Notes: generated by a model from the sequence alone, not told the origin. 64,000 bases of DNA from Siphonodentalium dalli (GCA_032622095.1 CP136065.1:22866134-22930133); one strand, 5' to 3'. Counted from the first letter of the stretch, positions 41,712 through 55,129 are shown. Numbers and translations are program-made.

Positions 41712-44700
41712 TCGAAATACCAAGCTGAAGAAATATAATGACACTTAAAGCATGTTTTGTGGTGTCACCGTGTTAGTCCGGGAGATATTGGTCGACCTCT
41801 GCACCCCCCAGGACTTAACTTCACCCCACTAATTTTCTTCCTTAAGGTGTTCTCTAATTTTTTTCACTTGTTAACAAGAAAATAAAGTGGCCGCAGAGAC
41901 TCCAGACAAGATGGCGTCCAGCATGGCGGCCATTTTTTTTTAATGCACCAGGTCTCTTTGATCGCCATTATAGTAAAGATGATAGCACATGCGGTCTTGT
42001 TTTCCGCCCGATTCGTTATGCTAATATACAACCCTTGCAAATTAGCCAAAAATCCGACACCAGAATCCAATATGGCGGCCAAGATGGCCGCCGAAATGTG
42101 AAAATATGCTATTTTTCTGACATGTTACCACCTTTCGTTTGTCTTTGTGGGAAAATGTTAGAATTTTTGCGTCATGTTATACATTTATCATATAGAGGAG
42201 TCATTGGCGAACTCATGGGGACCATAATATGCATTCATTGCGGGATATTTGTGTCCGATATCATGTTTTCCCAAATGCCGGTATCATAGGTCAAAGCCGA
42301 ATCTCCGTTAATAACGCGATGTTATGTTTCGAATCAATGAATGTTATCGCTATTATAACAACACCCATGAACATATATTTGCAGGAGATACTCGAGCTAG
42401 GATTCCTCTTATACCTGAGTTGAGGAATATTTACCCAAATCCAAGATGGCGGCCAAAATGGCCACCAGAAATAAAAAATCGCCGAAAATCGCTGATTTTA
42501 ACATCAGTGAGCATTATTGTCATGACAACTCCACACCTGCTTTCTATTGTAAGTTGGGAACACATAGGCGAAGAACTTTCCTTGTACCATATCCAAATAA
42601 AAGTCTCCCAAATCCAAAATGGCGCCCACAATGGCGGACAGATTTTGAATAATCACCGAAATTCCCTCATATTCACATCATTGGGCATTATTGTCGAGAC
42701 AACTCCACCCATGCTTACAATTGAGTTGGAAATACTGAGGTGAAGTAATTACATTACATCTCATGCAAGAAATTGTTTTCCAAATCGAAGATGGCGGCCA
42801 AAATGGCGACCGAAATTTTAAAACAAGTCTACATTCCTTTACTTTCTTACGATGGGCGTTATTGTTTCGCGATTTCTATCCACCATTACATGTTGATATG
42901 TATGAATTATTCATTAGGTTTGGCAAGTGATACTCACAGTCAATATGGCGGCCAAACTGGCGGGCAGAAATTGAAAAGAAGCCGATATTATCGCATACTA
43001 ATTTCAACTTTTTGTCATAATATTGATTTGTATAAACGAAACGGTACATAACATAAGCCATATATTAGTTCCAATGTAAGTCGTAGCCTTTTGGAAGGAT
43101 GAAAACCCAAAATCGCAATGTGGCATTTAAAAATCCATTCTCCACTAAGGGCTCATACTGGCCGTAACCGTATATAGGTGCGCCGAATAGTCATATTATG
43201 ACTTCCAAGAATCAAAACAACAGTACCTGAGCTTATTCTGAATTGCCACATTCAGCATTATCTAGACTCGTTTCTGTCTCTTCGTCAGATTAATCTATCT
43301 CACTCACAACAACAGTTCACTACTCTTCTTTGTAGGAGTGTGCCACTACTCGGAATGTTTCAAACAATACATATGCCGGTGTCCAGCTCACGTGTTGGTT
43401 TCGAAAGCTTGGAATTCTTAGCGAGCTTCATTCGTGGTATAGCTTATGGTATAATTAAGATGCTACATATGGGGTATATGCGTCATCTTGTGCGATACAC
43501 TATAAAGGTATTCGGTCGATGCGTATACTAGCTTTCAGAAGGACCTATATATCTGCGTATTGTCAGCTTTGGTGACCTACTGGGGATAACAACGTGTACA
43601 CCCGGTGATCTTCCCAAACAGCCACTTCTCAATATATGGTTCATCAATTCACATACTCATCTAATGCACTGACGTACCCGGACAACTTCTGTATATGGCT
43701 TCGAATGTTGAAAGCCCGACATTTGACGGATGCATTTCTGCTAAGGCGTAGAAGACCATAATGCATAATATACCCAAACTCCTTGAACATGATCATAAGA
43801 ACAAGCTTGTTGGCGTCCAGCAATGGTCTCACCGAACAGATCCAAGCAGATGATAACAATACACACGGTGCTAGTTTGTGGGTATGTGTCATGATAGTGG
43901 AAATGAAATTGGACCATGACTGCACCGCCCCTTATTTTGTTATGTTTTAGATTCAGACAGGATCTCATGTGTGGCTTTGCTTTCCTTGTATGCTAAGATT
44001 GTATGTTCCCATCCGTTTGGAAGCCGTTCTTAAACAACTGGACCAGGAGTATGCCATTGGCTACTGCTGTATAAGCCCCACCAATACTGGGGTGTAGTCT
44101 TAAAGGCGATACCTTTGATAGTTGGTTGATATGTCATACTCACGCTGTGTGGTATGGTTCAAGAAAGTACAAATGCCATCAACAAAAGGGTGAAATGTTC
44201 AACGCGAAGAACATCCAGAGGAATGTTACGTTGATGAGCTCTTGCATTCAGTTCAACAAACGTTGGTACACCAAGTGATTTCTTGGTAACATCACCAATG
44301 CGACCATTTTCCTGCATGAGACATTAACTACTATATTCTAAAGTTATATATATATATAAAGCTATATGGTCATAAATGTCGCGTTTCCCCAACGGCCACA
44401 GCCATTGCCATCGAGACTGTAAATTGTTCTTTAAATACATAGTGAAATAAATGCACCACAGTTCCTGACATTTTCTTGAATAATACCGCCCACATACTGA
44501 CACTAACCCCTAGAGAGGATAACAAAACACGCATACATTCATGATATAAAGACATTATCCTTTAGTCCATCCGACTGTTTTGAGGGAGGCTAGCATATTA
44601 GTATCCAGACAAAAGTGTACGTAGTTGAATCAGAAAGGCTTCGAAACGGATGTGAAAATACAATCTTACCACACCAAATAAAACCGATACGCATGACATT

Positions 44701-46877
44701 CGATATCTTAAACATACACCAGGTGTAGGGGTGGTGTATACAGTGGCCCATTGCATTCCCACTATCATGGCGCATGTCCACAAACTAGCACCGCGAGCAT
44801 TGTTCTTCTCTGCTGGTACAACTGCGGGGCGTCACACAGTTTGCTTCGGATAATGGTCAAGAAGTGTGGGTAGTCTGTACACTAGAGTATTCTCCTCAGC
44901 AGATAGACATCTGTCCAAGGGAATGAGACAGCTAACAACCTTCGAAACACTGTCGAAGTTGTCCACATATGCCAATGCGTTCGCTGAGTTTGTGAGTTGA
45001 CGAACCATCTATTGAGAAGTGACTAGCTAACTGGTTCGCCATGTGTACATGTCGTTATCCCATGGGGTATGAGACACATACATAGAGATGACCTTCTGTA
45101 AGCTAGACACCGGAAAATGAATTATTTGAAACGTTATGATTAGAGGGACCCTACTCCCAGGAAGTGGTGAATACTTTGTCGGTGTGAGCGACCTAGATTT
45201 ATCAGACAAAGAAATGGAAGCTGGTTCAGATAATTATGGACGTGACGTGGCAAATCAGAATCTGTTATCAGGTAATTGTTCTGATATAACTATTCGGCGC
45301 AACTACGCTTACGGCCATTATCGGCGCTAAGTGGAGACTGGATTTCGAAATGCCACATCGCGATATTAATTGTGGGGTTTCATCTTTCCAGAAGGATACG
45401 AGCTATGTTATGCGTTTTGATACCTTTAAGTTGAACTAGTAGATGGTTTATGTACAGTTTCGTCCATACATACCGATATTATGACAAAAAGTTTAAATTA
45501 ATATGTGAAAATATCGATTTCTTTTCAATATCTAGCCGCCAATTTAGCAGCGATCTTGGCTGTGAGTATCAATTGCCAAACCCTAATGAATACTTCATGT
45601 CACTATTCCATGTCAACATTGTAATGGTGGATAGAAATCGCGAAACAATAACGCCCATCGTAAGAAAGTAAAGGAATGTAGACATGTTTTCAAATTTCGG
45701 TCGCCATTTTGGCCGCCATCTTCGATTTGGAAAACAATTTCTTGCATGAGATGTAATGTAATTACTTCACCTCAGTATTTCCAACTCAATTGTAAGCATG
45801 GGTGGAGTTGTCTCGACAATAATGCCCAATGATGTGAATATGAGGGAATTTCGGTGATTATTCAAAATCTGTCCGCCATTGTGGGTGCCATTTTGGATTT
45901 GGGGGACTTTTATTTGGATATGGTACAAGGAAAGTTCTTCGCCTAAGTGTTCCCAACTTACAATAGTAAGTAGGTGTGGAGTTGTCATGACAATAATGCT
46001 CACTGATGTTAAAATCAGCGATTTTCGGCGATTTTTTATTTCTGGTGGCCATTTTGGCCGCCATCTTGGATTTGGGTAAATATTCCTCAACTCAGGTATA
46101 AGAGGAATCCTAGCTCGAGTATCTCCTGCAAATATATATGCATGGGTGTTGTTATAATAGCAATAACTTTCATTGATTCGAAACATAACATCTCGTTATT
46201 AACGGAGATTATGCTTTGACCTATGATACCGGCATTTGGGAAAACGTGATATCGGACAAAAATATCCCGCAATGAATGCATATTATGGTCCCCATGTGTT
46301 CGCCAATGACTCCTCTATATGATAAATGTATAACATGACGCAAAAATTCTAACATTTTCCCACAGAGACAAACGAAAGGTGGTAACATGTCAGAAAAATA
46401 GCATATTTTCACATTTCGGCGGCCATCTTGGCCGCCATATTGGATTTTGGTGTCGGATTTTTGGCTAATTTGCAAGGGTTGTATATTAGCATAACGAATC
46501 GGGCGGAAAACAAGACCACATGTGATATCATCTTTACTATAATGGCGATCAAAGAGACCTGGTGCATTTAAAAAAAATGGCCGCCATGATGAACGCCATC
46601 TTGTCTGGAGTCTCTGCGGCCACTTTTTTTTCTTGTTAACAAGTGAACAAAATTAGAGGAGACCTTAAGGAAGAAAATTAGTGGGGTGAAGTTAAGTCCT
46701 GGGGGGGGTGCAGAGGTCGACCAATATCTCCTGGACTATGTGTAATGAAGAAATAAACCATAATAATGCAACATGACGTGATTTTATTTGAGTTTTGATG
46801 ACAATTGACATAGCGAGCGTAAAAGTAGAAAACAGTGCGGCGCTTGCGAAAACTTCAACTTGGTATTTCGTCATTCA

Positions 46878-47690
46878 CAGGTACTGCTTGGTTCATCAGT
46901 GATGCCTATGGGTGATAATAAATTTTCGTGAACATAATTACAGTACTACGCGGCAGAGCCTTTGTTTCTGATTAATTACTGAAGTGCGATCGTGGATTCA
47001 GTACTCTGGTTTACCGAAAAGATTTCAGGGATGTTTTGACAGTGATATTCAAGCAACGTACATGATTCTAATATATACTCCTAGTTTTTGTGTGAATTTC
47101 AAACTGTCGATCTAACTCAATTTCAATCTGTTTACTCCATTTAATTTTTAAACCAATTTTCCAATTTCAATAATTTAACAATTTCAATAATAAATTTTAC
47201 TCAATGATGATAGAAACGCCCTTTATTCCGCGCACCATATCAGACATTTGTTTTCAAATCAAATAAGAAACGCTCTTTGTAAATTTAATCAGTTTTCCAA
47301 ATCAAATAAAAAAAATTAATTAAATGATAATATGAAACGCTCTTTATTTATAGCCTACCATATAAGGCAATAATAAATAAAGCGCAAAGTCACATACATC
47401 CCCCTTAAATGTGGGTAAATGCGCCGAAATAACTGATCTCAAGTGCAAAATAAGTGTCAAGAAGGCACAGCACTATAAACATATATCAGTGCAAAATAAG
47501 TGCCAAGAAGGTACAGCACTATATATAAACAATATATAAATTATATATATAATTTTTAAGTTTGCTGGTCCCAAGCCCAGATAAAGGACGAGGGATTTTA
47601 AACAAGTCGATAGGTCTACTACTAGTCGTGATAGAAATTATTAGTCTTCTCTCGAACCAAACAATTCAATTATCACCTAGATCACTGATA
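46878..47690. other. Insertion inside the right side of foldback element 2
   Basis: AT-rich, with three AAACGC(C/T)CTTT motifs (47213, 47272, 47333) in 130 bp and a duplicated GTGCAAAATAAGTG followed by CAAGAAGG and ACAGCACTATA (47440 and 47490). No gene. Confidence 0.45.
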
Positions 47691-48102
47691 AACCAAGTAC
47701 TCTTGAGTGCCTAATAAAAGTACAGGGGTGAATAATAGTACAGGTTGGAAAATGTCACGTAACTGAATAATAATACATATACAGGGCGGAATAAACGTAC
47801 AGACTGGAACTATTAGTAACATACATCCCAACAAAACGCACCATCTGACTGGTTTACTGATGCCATGTGACAGAAATAGTTTTGATGGATAGCCAGGTCT
47901 GTGAATCTACAGTATGCTGATCACTGTCAACAATCAGAGTGCATTTATCTATGAATAACACAATTTAAGATTGGTGAATTATTTCTTTTGGTTATTTGAA
48001 TAAACGTACAGGACCAAATAACGATCGTACAGGTGGGAATTTGACCTCGATTTTAATAATCGTACATGTATGTTTATTAGGCACTCAAGAGTAGTACCTA
48101 TA
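47691..48102. mobile_element. ~410-bp inverted-repeat element
   Basis: TACTCTTGAGTGCCTAATAA at the left and TTATTAGGCACTCAAGAGTA at the right are perfect complements. The inside has several (A/C)GTACAGG steps. It is nested in foldback element 2. The target duplication is unclear. Confidence 0.7.
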
Positions 48103-48420
48103 AATGACGAAATACCAAGCTGAATTTTTTCGCGATCGCCGCACTGTTTTCTACTTTTACGCTCGCTATGTCATCAAAACTCAAATAAAATCACGTCATG
48201 GTGCATTATTATGGTTTATTTCTTCATTATACACCACAAAACATGCTTTAAGTGTCATTTTCCGCGTTAGTTTTATTCAGCTTGTTTCTGCTTGGTATTT
48301 CGACGTTCCGCACAATTTGAGCAGGTCAGGGAAATGTGAAAATTCAGCTGCAATAGCTGAAATCAGCTACATGTAACCAATCTGAATGAAGCTATATATT
48401 CAGTCATCAAAATGGCTTCT

Positions 48421-48555
48421 GGACGATTGGTACCTTTGACTTTAGTACATGTACCGGTACCTGGACGTGTCGTACCCACGGGTCGATTGGTACCTGGACG
48501 TTTCGTACCCTGTGGACGATTGGTACCATTTCAGTGTGAATGATTGGTACCACAT
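48421..48555 (+). repeat. GATTGGTACC tandem motif
   Basis: GGACGATTGGTACC or GTACCTGGACGTNTCGTACC units recur about six times. An inverted, shorter cluster (GGTACCAATCGTC) is at 55130-55195. Confidence 0.75.
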
Positions 48556-48572
48556 AAAATTGTGTTGGGTTA

Positions 48573-49974
48573 TTAGCTCAACTTTACTTTGTAAAGTTTG
48601 AGCTATTGCCATGGCTTTGTCGTCCGTGTGTGTCAGATGCGTCAACAATTTCCTTTAGCACGGGCTACAGGTAACAGGTCATACCTTTGGTAGGATCATT
48701 ATAAAATTTGTCATAGCTGTTGACATTGTCATGTAGATGGGAACGAGTCATTTTGGGGTCATTCGGGAAAAATACATGGCCGCCAGTGGCCATCTTGGAT
48801 TTTAAAATTCAATCCATTAGCACGGGCTACAGGTCCTACCATTCGTCTGATCATCATGAAATTGTCATGGATGTTAATATTGACATGTAGATGGGAACGA
48901 GTAATTTTGGGGTCGTTCGGCCAAAAAACATGACCGTCAGCAGCCATTTTGGATTTTACTCTTTGCATGACTAAATTGTTTGGCACGGCCTACAGGTCGT
49001 ACCTTTGGTCGTATCATTATGAAATTTGTCATGGACGTTAACAATGACATATAGATGGGAACGAGTCATTTTGGGGTCGTTCGGCCATAAAACATGGCTG
49101 CGGGAAGCCATCTTGGATTTTACTCTTTGCATGACTAAATCTTTGGCACGAGCTACAGGTCATACCTTTGGTCGAATCATTATGAAATTTGTCATGGGCG
49201 TTGACATTGACATGCAGATGGGAACAAGTCATTTTGGGGTCATTCGCCAAAAAAACATGGCCGCCAGTGGCCATCTTGGATTTCAAAATTCAATCCATTG
49301 ATTAGCATGGGCTACATGCCAGAGTATTCGTCTGATCATCATGAAATTTGTCATGGAAGTTAATATTGACATGTAGATGGGAACGAGTAATTTTGGGTTT
49401 GTTCGGCCAAAAAACATGGCCGCCAGCAGCCATCTTGGATTTTACTCTTTGCATGACTAAATCCTTTGGCACGGGCTACGGGTCGTACCTTTGGTCGGAT
49501 CATCATGAAATTTGTCATGGATGTTAACAATAACATGTAGATGGGAACGGGTCATTTTGGGGTTATTCGGCAAAAAAACATGGCCGCCAGCAGCCATCTT
49601 GGATTTTGTTCTTTGCATGACTAAATAGTTTGGCACGGGCTACAGGTCGTACCTTTGGTCGGATCATTACGAAATTTGTCATGGCTGTTGACATTGACAT
49701 CTAGATGGGAACGAGTCATTTTGGGGTTATTTGGCCAAAAAACATGGCCACCAGCAGCCTTCTTGGATTTTACTCTTTGCATGACTAAATCTTTTGGCAC
49801 AGACTACAGGTCGTACCTTTGTTCGGATCATTATGAAATTTGTCATGGATGTTAACAATGACATCTAAATGGGAACGAGTCATTTTGGGGCCATTGGGTC
49901 AAAAAACATGGCCGACAGCAGCCATCTTGGATTTTACTCTTTGTATGACTAAATCCTTTAACACGGGCTACAGC
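48573..49974 (+). mobile_element. Helentron/HINE-like element E1, 3' end missing
   Basis: The 5' end has AGCTCAACTTTACTTTGTAA and then AGTTTGAGCT, a hairpin, followed by CATGGCTTTGTCGTCCGTGT and eight core repeats of ~163 bp. Each core unit has CGGGCTACAGGTCGTACC, GATGGGAACGAGTCATTTTG and GCCATCTTGGATTT. It breaks off at 49975 without the usual terminus. No Rep/helicase is present, so it is non-autonomous. Confidence 0.65.
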
Positions 49975-50152
49975 AGTCTGGGTGAACGTAGACTCTATAT
50001 TTGAAATCTAGAGTCTGGAGCTAATGTCGCCAAAACCATTTCTATTCAGCGAAGAACTTCCCCAAAATGACTTCACGGATTTTTTTAAATACATCGATGA
50101 TTGACAGGTGTCCCCACGTGTTATTTGTTGTGCTTCGCAATAACAATGGCCT

Positions 50153-50414
50153 GTGTCGCGACATAAACTTACAGAAGATAATATTTGTCGTGTGTGCGAC
50201 TATTCTTTTTCGGGAGATGAACTCGCTGCATCAACCGGAAAGCTGCATCCGAGAGCAAAAAATAAGGTCGTCATCAAAAATGATGCTTTAGAACTATTTA
50301 AAAGCATAAAATTAAGTCATTTCCTCGGTGTTTAACTTTCAGATGACTTTTTCACGACAAATAATTTGATTTGCAAACCATGTTACAATAAAGTAAATCA
50401 AATACACGGACATG
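50153..50414 (+). pseudogene. Possible zinc-binding exon (C-x2-C ... C-x2-C)
   Basis: The frame reads KLTEDNICRVCDYSF, a helical stretch (NDALELFKSIKLSHF), one TAA at 50333-50335, then LSDDFFTTNNLICKPCYNKV in the same frame. The order C-x2-C, spacer of about 60 residues, C-x2-C followed by a basic end recalls the ZAD-like N-terminal domains of zinc-finger proteins and a similar module common in cnidarian and mollusc gene families (from memory). A strong splice-donor consensus, GTGAGT, begins at 50415, and a possible acceptor, ACTTACAG, ends near 50171. The in-frame stop argues for a pseudogene or for a short intron that I cannot see. Upstream, 49975-50150 looks unlike the flanking element. 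Confidence 0.35.
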
Positions 50415-50533
50415 AGTGAGTTCTATTTATATTTATGGGAGGCCAAGTTGGTACCATGCGCGGGCCTATCTATCAGGTCTAGCACATCCTTCAAATTAAT
50501 CCGAATCGTACCGAATATATAATTTCGAAGCCA

Positions 50534-52233
50534 TTTTTAGCTCAACTTACTTTTGTAAGTTTGAGCTATTGCCATGGCTTGGCGTCCGTCGTCCGTGTGT
50601 CCGTCAACAATTTCCTTTGGCGCGGGCTACAGGTCGTACCTTTGGTCTGATCTTTATGAAATTTTGCATGAATGTTGACATTGACATGTAGATGGGAACG
50701 AGTCATTTTGGGGTCATTCGGCCAAAAAACATGGCCGCTGGTGGCCATCTTGGATTTCAAAATTCAATCCATTGGCGCGGGCTACAGGTCGTACTGTTCG
50801 TTTGATCATCATGAAATTTGTCATGGATGTTAATATTGACATGTAGATGGGAACAAGTCATTTTGGGGTCGTTCGGCCAAAAAACATGGCCGTCAGCAGC
50901 CATCTTGGATTTTACTCTTTGCATGACTAAATCCTTTGGCGCGGGCTACAGGTCGTACCTTTGGTCTGATCTTTATGAAATTTGTCATGAATGTTGACAT
51001 TGACATGTAGATGGGAACGAGTCATTTTGGGATTGTTCGGCCAAAAAACATGGCCGCCAGCAGCCATCATGGATTTTACTCTTTGCATGACGAAATCCTT
51101 TGGCGCGGGCTACAGGTCGTACCTATGGTCTGATCTTTATTAATTTTATCATGAATGTTGACATTGACATGTAGATGGGAACGAGTCATTTTGGGGTCAT
51201 TCGGCCAAAAAACATGGCCGCTGGTGGCCATTTTGGATTTCAAAATTCAATCCATTGGCGTGGGCTACAGGTCGTGCTGTTCGTCTGATCATCATGAAAT
51301 TTGTCATGGATGTTAATATTGACATGTAGATGGGAACGAGTGATTTTGGGGTCGTTCAGCCAAAAAACATGGCCGCCAGCAGCCATCTTGGATTTTACTC
51401 TTTGCATGACTAAATCCTTTGGCGCGGGTTACAGGTCGTACCTTTGGTCTGACCTTTATGAAATTTGCCATGAATATTGGTATTGACATGTATATGGGAA
51501 CGAGTCATTTTGGGGTCATACTGCCAAAAAACATGGCCGCTGGCAGCCATCTTGGATTTCAAAATTCAATCCATTGGCACGGGCTACAGGTCGTACTGTT
51601 TGTCTGATCATCATGATATTTATCATGGACGTTAATATTAACATGTAGATGGGATCGAGTCATTTTGGGGTCGTTTGGCTAAAAAACATGTCCGCCAGCA
51701 GCCATATTGGATTTTACTCTTTGCATGAATAAATCCTTTGGTGCGGGCTACAGGTCGTAGCTTTGGTCGGAACTTCATGAAATTTGTCATGTAAGTTAAC
51801 AATGACATGTAGATGGGAAACGAGTCATTTTGGGGTCGAAAAACATGGCCGCCAGCAGCCATCTTGGATTTTACTCTTTGCATGACTAAATCCATTGGCA
51901 CAGGCTACAGGTCATACCTTTGATCAGATCATTATGAGATTTGTAAAGGCTGTAGATGGGAACAAGTCATTTTGGGGTAATTCGGAAAAAAACATGGCTG
52001 CCGGTGGCCATTTTAGAATTTGCTCTTTGCATCAATAAATCCTTTGGTACACCATAATCACCACATCCCTGATCCGATCATTATGAAACCTGTTATGAAT
52101 GTTGATATTGACATGTACATCTAGTCTTACTTAGACATTTCAATTAGCACTTTTCCTATTCCTCCATTTACTGTCGACCATTAAATTATTCCCCTACCTA
52201 AGTTGAGCTACAGTGTCATTGACACTTTCATTT
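50534..52233 (+). mobile_element. Helentron/HINE-like element E2, complete
   Basis: Start TTTTAGCTCAACTTAC with a hairpin to TAAGTTTGAGCT. The end is AAGTTGAGCTACAGTGTCAT followed by TGACACTTTCATTT. The 5' AGCTCAACTT and 3' AAGTTGAGCT are inverted to each other, but only the 3' side goes on to a short hairpin (AGTGTCA-T-TGACACT) about 6-8 nt from the end. About nine ~160-bp core units alternate between two types. This layout (asymmetric subterminal inverted repeats, tandem core, 3' hairpin) is that of Helentron-associated INEs. Confidence 0.75.
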
Positions 52234-52494
52234 CTGTCTCTGTTGTATTTGCAAGCATCGCTTTCGATCGGAGAAATACCGACGAAATTCCTCTGTTACT
52301 ATATTTAGAGGTGACATTATGGGAGTCTCCGCCCACTAACACTTGTTTATTAACCCATACGGTTTCATTGGACGGAAAATAATTTACGCAATCAATCAGA
52401 TTACGGAATCCCGAGGACTTGGAAATGAGATAGCGATGTTATCCGTCAGACCTAATATTCAATGTTGTAATGAATATTTAGGTATGAGTTTACT
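52234..52494. other. Unique spacer between two HINE-like elements
   Basis: No gene. It contains GGAGTCTCCGCCCACTAA near 52320. Confidence 0.4.
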
Positions 52495-53196
52495 CAGACT
52501 GGGGCTACAGGTCGTACCTTTAGTCTGATCATCATATAATTTGTCATGGCTGTTGAAATTGGAATATAGATGGGAACGAGTCATTTTGGGCTCATTCGGA
52601 CAAAAAACATGGCCACCAGTGGCCATCTTGGATTTCAAAATTCAATCCATTAGCAAGGGCTACAGGTCGTACTGTTCATCTGATCATCATGAAATTTGTC
52701 ATGAATGTTAATATTGACATGTAGTCTGTAGATGGGAACAAGTAATTTTGGGGTCATTCGGCCAAAAACATGGCCACCAGCAGCCATCTTGGATTTTACT
52801 CTTTGCATGACTAAATCCTTTGGCACGGGCTACAGGTCGCACCTTTGTTCGGATAATTATGAAATTTGTCTTGACTTTTGACATTGACATGTAGATCGGA
52901 ACGAGTCATTTTGGGGTTATTCGGCATTAAAACATGGCTGCCAGTGGCCATCTTGGATTCTACTCTTTGCATGACTAAAGCTATCAAATGTTTTTGAATT
53001 GTTGGAAAACATAGCCGCCAGCAACCATCTTAGATTTTACTTTTATATACATGTATATATATATCTCTCCATGTTGATAAACTAGTATTAGACATTCAAC
53101 TTTCCACATTCCTAATCACTCCATCGACACTCGACAGTAACACATTAAATTAGTCCCTTTCCAAGTTGAGCTACAGTGTCATTGGCACTTTCATTT
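52495..53196 (+). mobile_element. HINE-like element E3, 5'-truncated
   Basis: It begins within a core unit (GGGCTACAGGTCGTACC), has about three units, then a TATATA-rich stretch, and ends AAGTTGAGCTACAGTGTCAT, TGGCACTTTCATTT. The 3' hairpin has one mismatch. Confidence 0.7.
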
Positions 53197-53261
53197 TATG
53201 TAGATGTGTGTGAGGCCAATTGATATTATAATCCTAATTATTTCTAAGACTATTTTTATGT

Positions 53262-53830
53262 GTACCCATACCATGTATGGTACACATAATGCCAACGTCC
53301 GGATCAACCATCCGTCGTTCATTCGTCCGTCCGTCCGTCCGTCTGTCCGTAGACACTTGCTATCCGATTCATTTACTCAAATATTTTTTATCGGATCATG
53401 TTCAAATTTTATGTGCATGTTTATGATGACACACTCCTCACCTGTATAGTTTTTGGTATCGACCGGTTGATCGGTTTAGAAATTATTAACACTTTGCATC
53501 CGCACATAGGCATGAGCTATCCGATGCTGTAACCAAAGTATTTTTTGTCCGATTGTTTTCATATTTGATTATGATGTAGGTTTATGATGACACACCCCTC
53601 ACCTGTATAGTTTTTGGTATTGATTAGTTGATCAGTTTAGAAAATAATTAACCCTTCACACACATGCTATCCAATGTAATAAGTTGAACATATTTCTTCT
53701 GATCTGCCTCATATTTCTTACCTAGGTTTTTCTTAGCATGGTCTTCATCTGTATGGTTTTTGATATTATTTAATTAACCATTTTCACTCTTATGTTTACT
53801 TAGAACTCACGCAAGCTGCTATGACTCAAA
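53262..53830 (+). mobile_element. Second tandem-core element type (GTACCCATAC family)
   Basis: GTACCCATACCATGTATGGT and AC form a starting hairpin. A (CCGT)n tract, CGTCCGTCCGTCCGTC, follows near 53327. Then come three degenerate units of about 170-185 bp with TATGATGACACACNCCTCAC, CTGTATAGTTTTTGGTAT and ATTAACCCTTCA. The 3' end is not defined. Confidence 0.6.
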
Positions 53831-55129
53831 ACATTTTTCATCTAATCTGCATGTACATGTGGTCCTCACCCCAAAATACAGATCAAGTTCAAATTTGGGT
53901 TTGATCCGATATATTTTAACAGAGTTATGGCCCTTTTTAATTCAAGTAACTGATAATTTAGTTACATGTAATACACTGGTTAAAGCTATATGGTGGAGTG
54001 GTGATGGACAACTCTATTAGAAATATAATGATAACATTCCGGCTTGCATGCCCATGCAGACAAACAGCAAATGAAATGAAATGAGTAATGACATCTGCCA
54101 CAGAGCTATGGCCAAGTGGTTAGATGGATACCAAGATAAAGAGTACTGATGGCTGGCTAATTGTCAAATTTGATAAATGACATCAGACTCTTGTTTATCC
54201 TATTTTGAAATTTCATTACAGGCTGCCTGATAATGGATCCATAACCATCATAATTGTCTTCTATATTCCATTGATATGCTTAGAAAATAATTAACCCTTT
54301 CCAAGTTTTCAACAGATTCATGCTATAATTCACATGGGCTCTTCCTGGTATGTCTTATATTGGGTTATCTTCACACTATTCACTTCTATGGATTGTGGTA
54401 TTGATTGATTAATTGATTTTTGAAAAATATATTAACCCTTCAGACACATTCTTTCGATATTACATTAAAATAATGGCTAATAGCCAATATTATTTTATAT
54501 ATGCAATAGGTTACAGCAGATAAATCTACACTATTGTTTGAATTATGCAGAAACATATTAAATGAACCCTCTTGATGAATCAGGTTCATTAGTTAATGAA
54601 CACTCAGTAAGACACCAATTGAATATGCTTACAGATTATAGGTGATGCATTATTTTGAAAATCAATATGGCAGATGTTGTTAATATTGCCAGGAACCTTA
54701 TTTTTCCATCTGTTCGTATTGTCATGGTTGACTGAATTTTGGGGGCCACAGAGTGCTTAAAATATTCACAGTGAAGGTTATGTGTTTTAGTCTGCAAGCT
54801 GCTTGTAAAATATTGTTATGTCTTGAAACCATTTGATTGAGTGCTACAAATACTTTATCCCCTTCTTAAGACAAATTATTTGAGCTAATGAATTCAAAAT
54901 GGTGCTGATATATGGATACCTGTGTTCATATCTTTGATAAAGTATTAGTTATAGCTCTAATCGCTATCGACCGGGTATGGGTTAAACATCTGCCGATCGT
55001 GATCGGCCTCTCGTTTACTTAAATCTGCTGCAAAATTACCTTATAAGGTCCATTTGTCTACAGTAAGTCCAACTACTGATATAACACCAAAATATATACA
55101 TATATATTCGTAAAACACATAATAAAATA
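53831..55129. other. Unannotated stretch
   Basis: AT-rich. Stray matches to the preceding core unit (GATTGATTAATTGA, ATATTAACCCTTCAGACACA) reach at least 54440, so the element may extend further in decayed form. No gene. Confidence 0.4.

Larger units (their letters stand above)
41712..48305. mobile_element. Foldback element 2: giant inverted repeat
   Basis: The left arm (about 41770-44200) and right arm (about 44430-46740) are inverted copies. The outer ~1.2 kb is nearly identical: two 139-codon frames at 42324-42743 (+) and 45767-46186 (-) differ at few residues. The inner ~1.1 kb is clearly diverged, with gaps. An outermost segment (41714-41768, GTCGAAATACCAAGCTGAAG and GACACTTAAAGCATGTTTTG) is repeated inverted at 48228-48305. 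Another pair (46741-46877 and 48100-48225) shows that the right side carries an extra inverted segment and a ~1.2-kb insertion between. The arms hold many ATGGCGGCC motifs. No transposase was recognised. The open frames follow from near identity and are not supported as genes. Confidence 0.8.

Noticed and set aside
42324-46186. Two 139-codon frames nearly identical in sequence, taken as a conserved protein
   Set aside because: They lie in the inverted arms of foldback element 2. The conservation reflects recent copying of DNA, other frames are equally conserved, and there is no domain.
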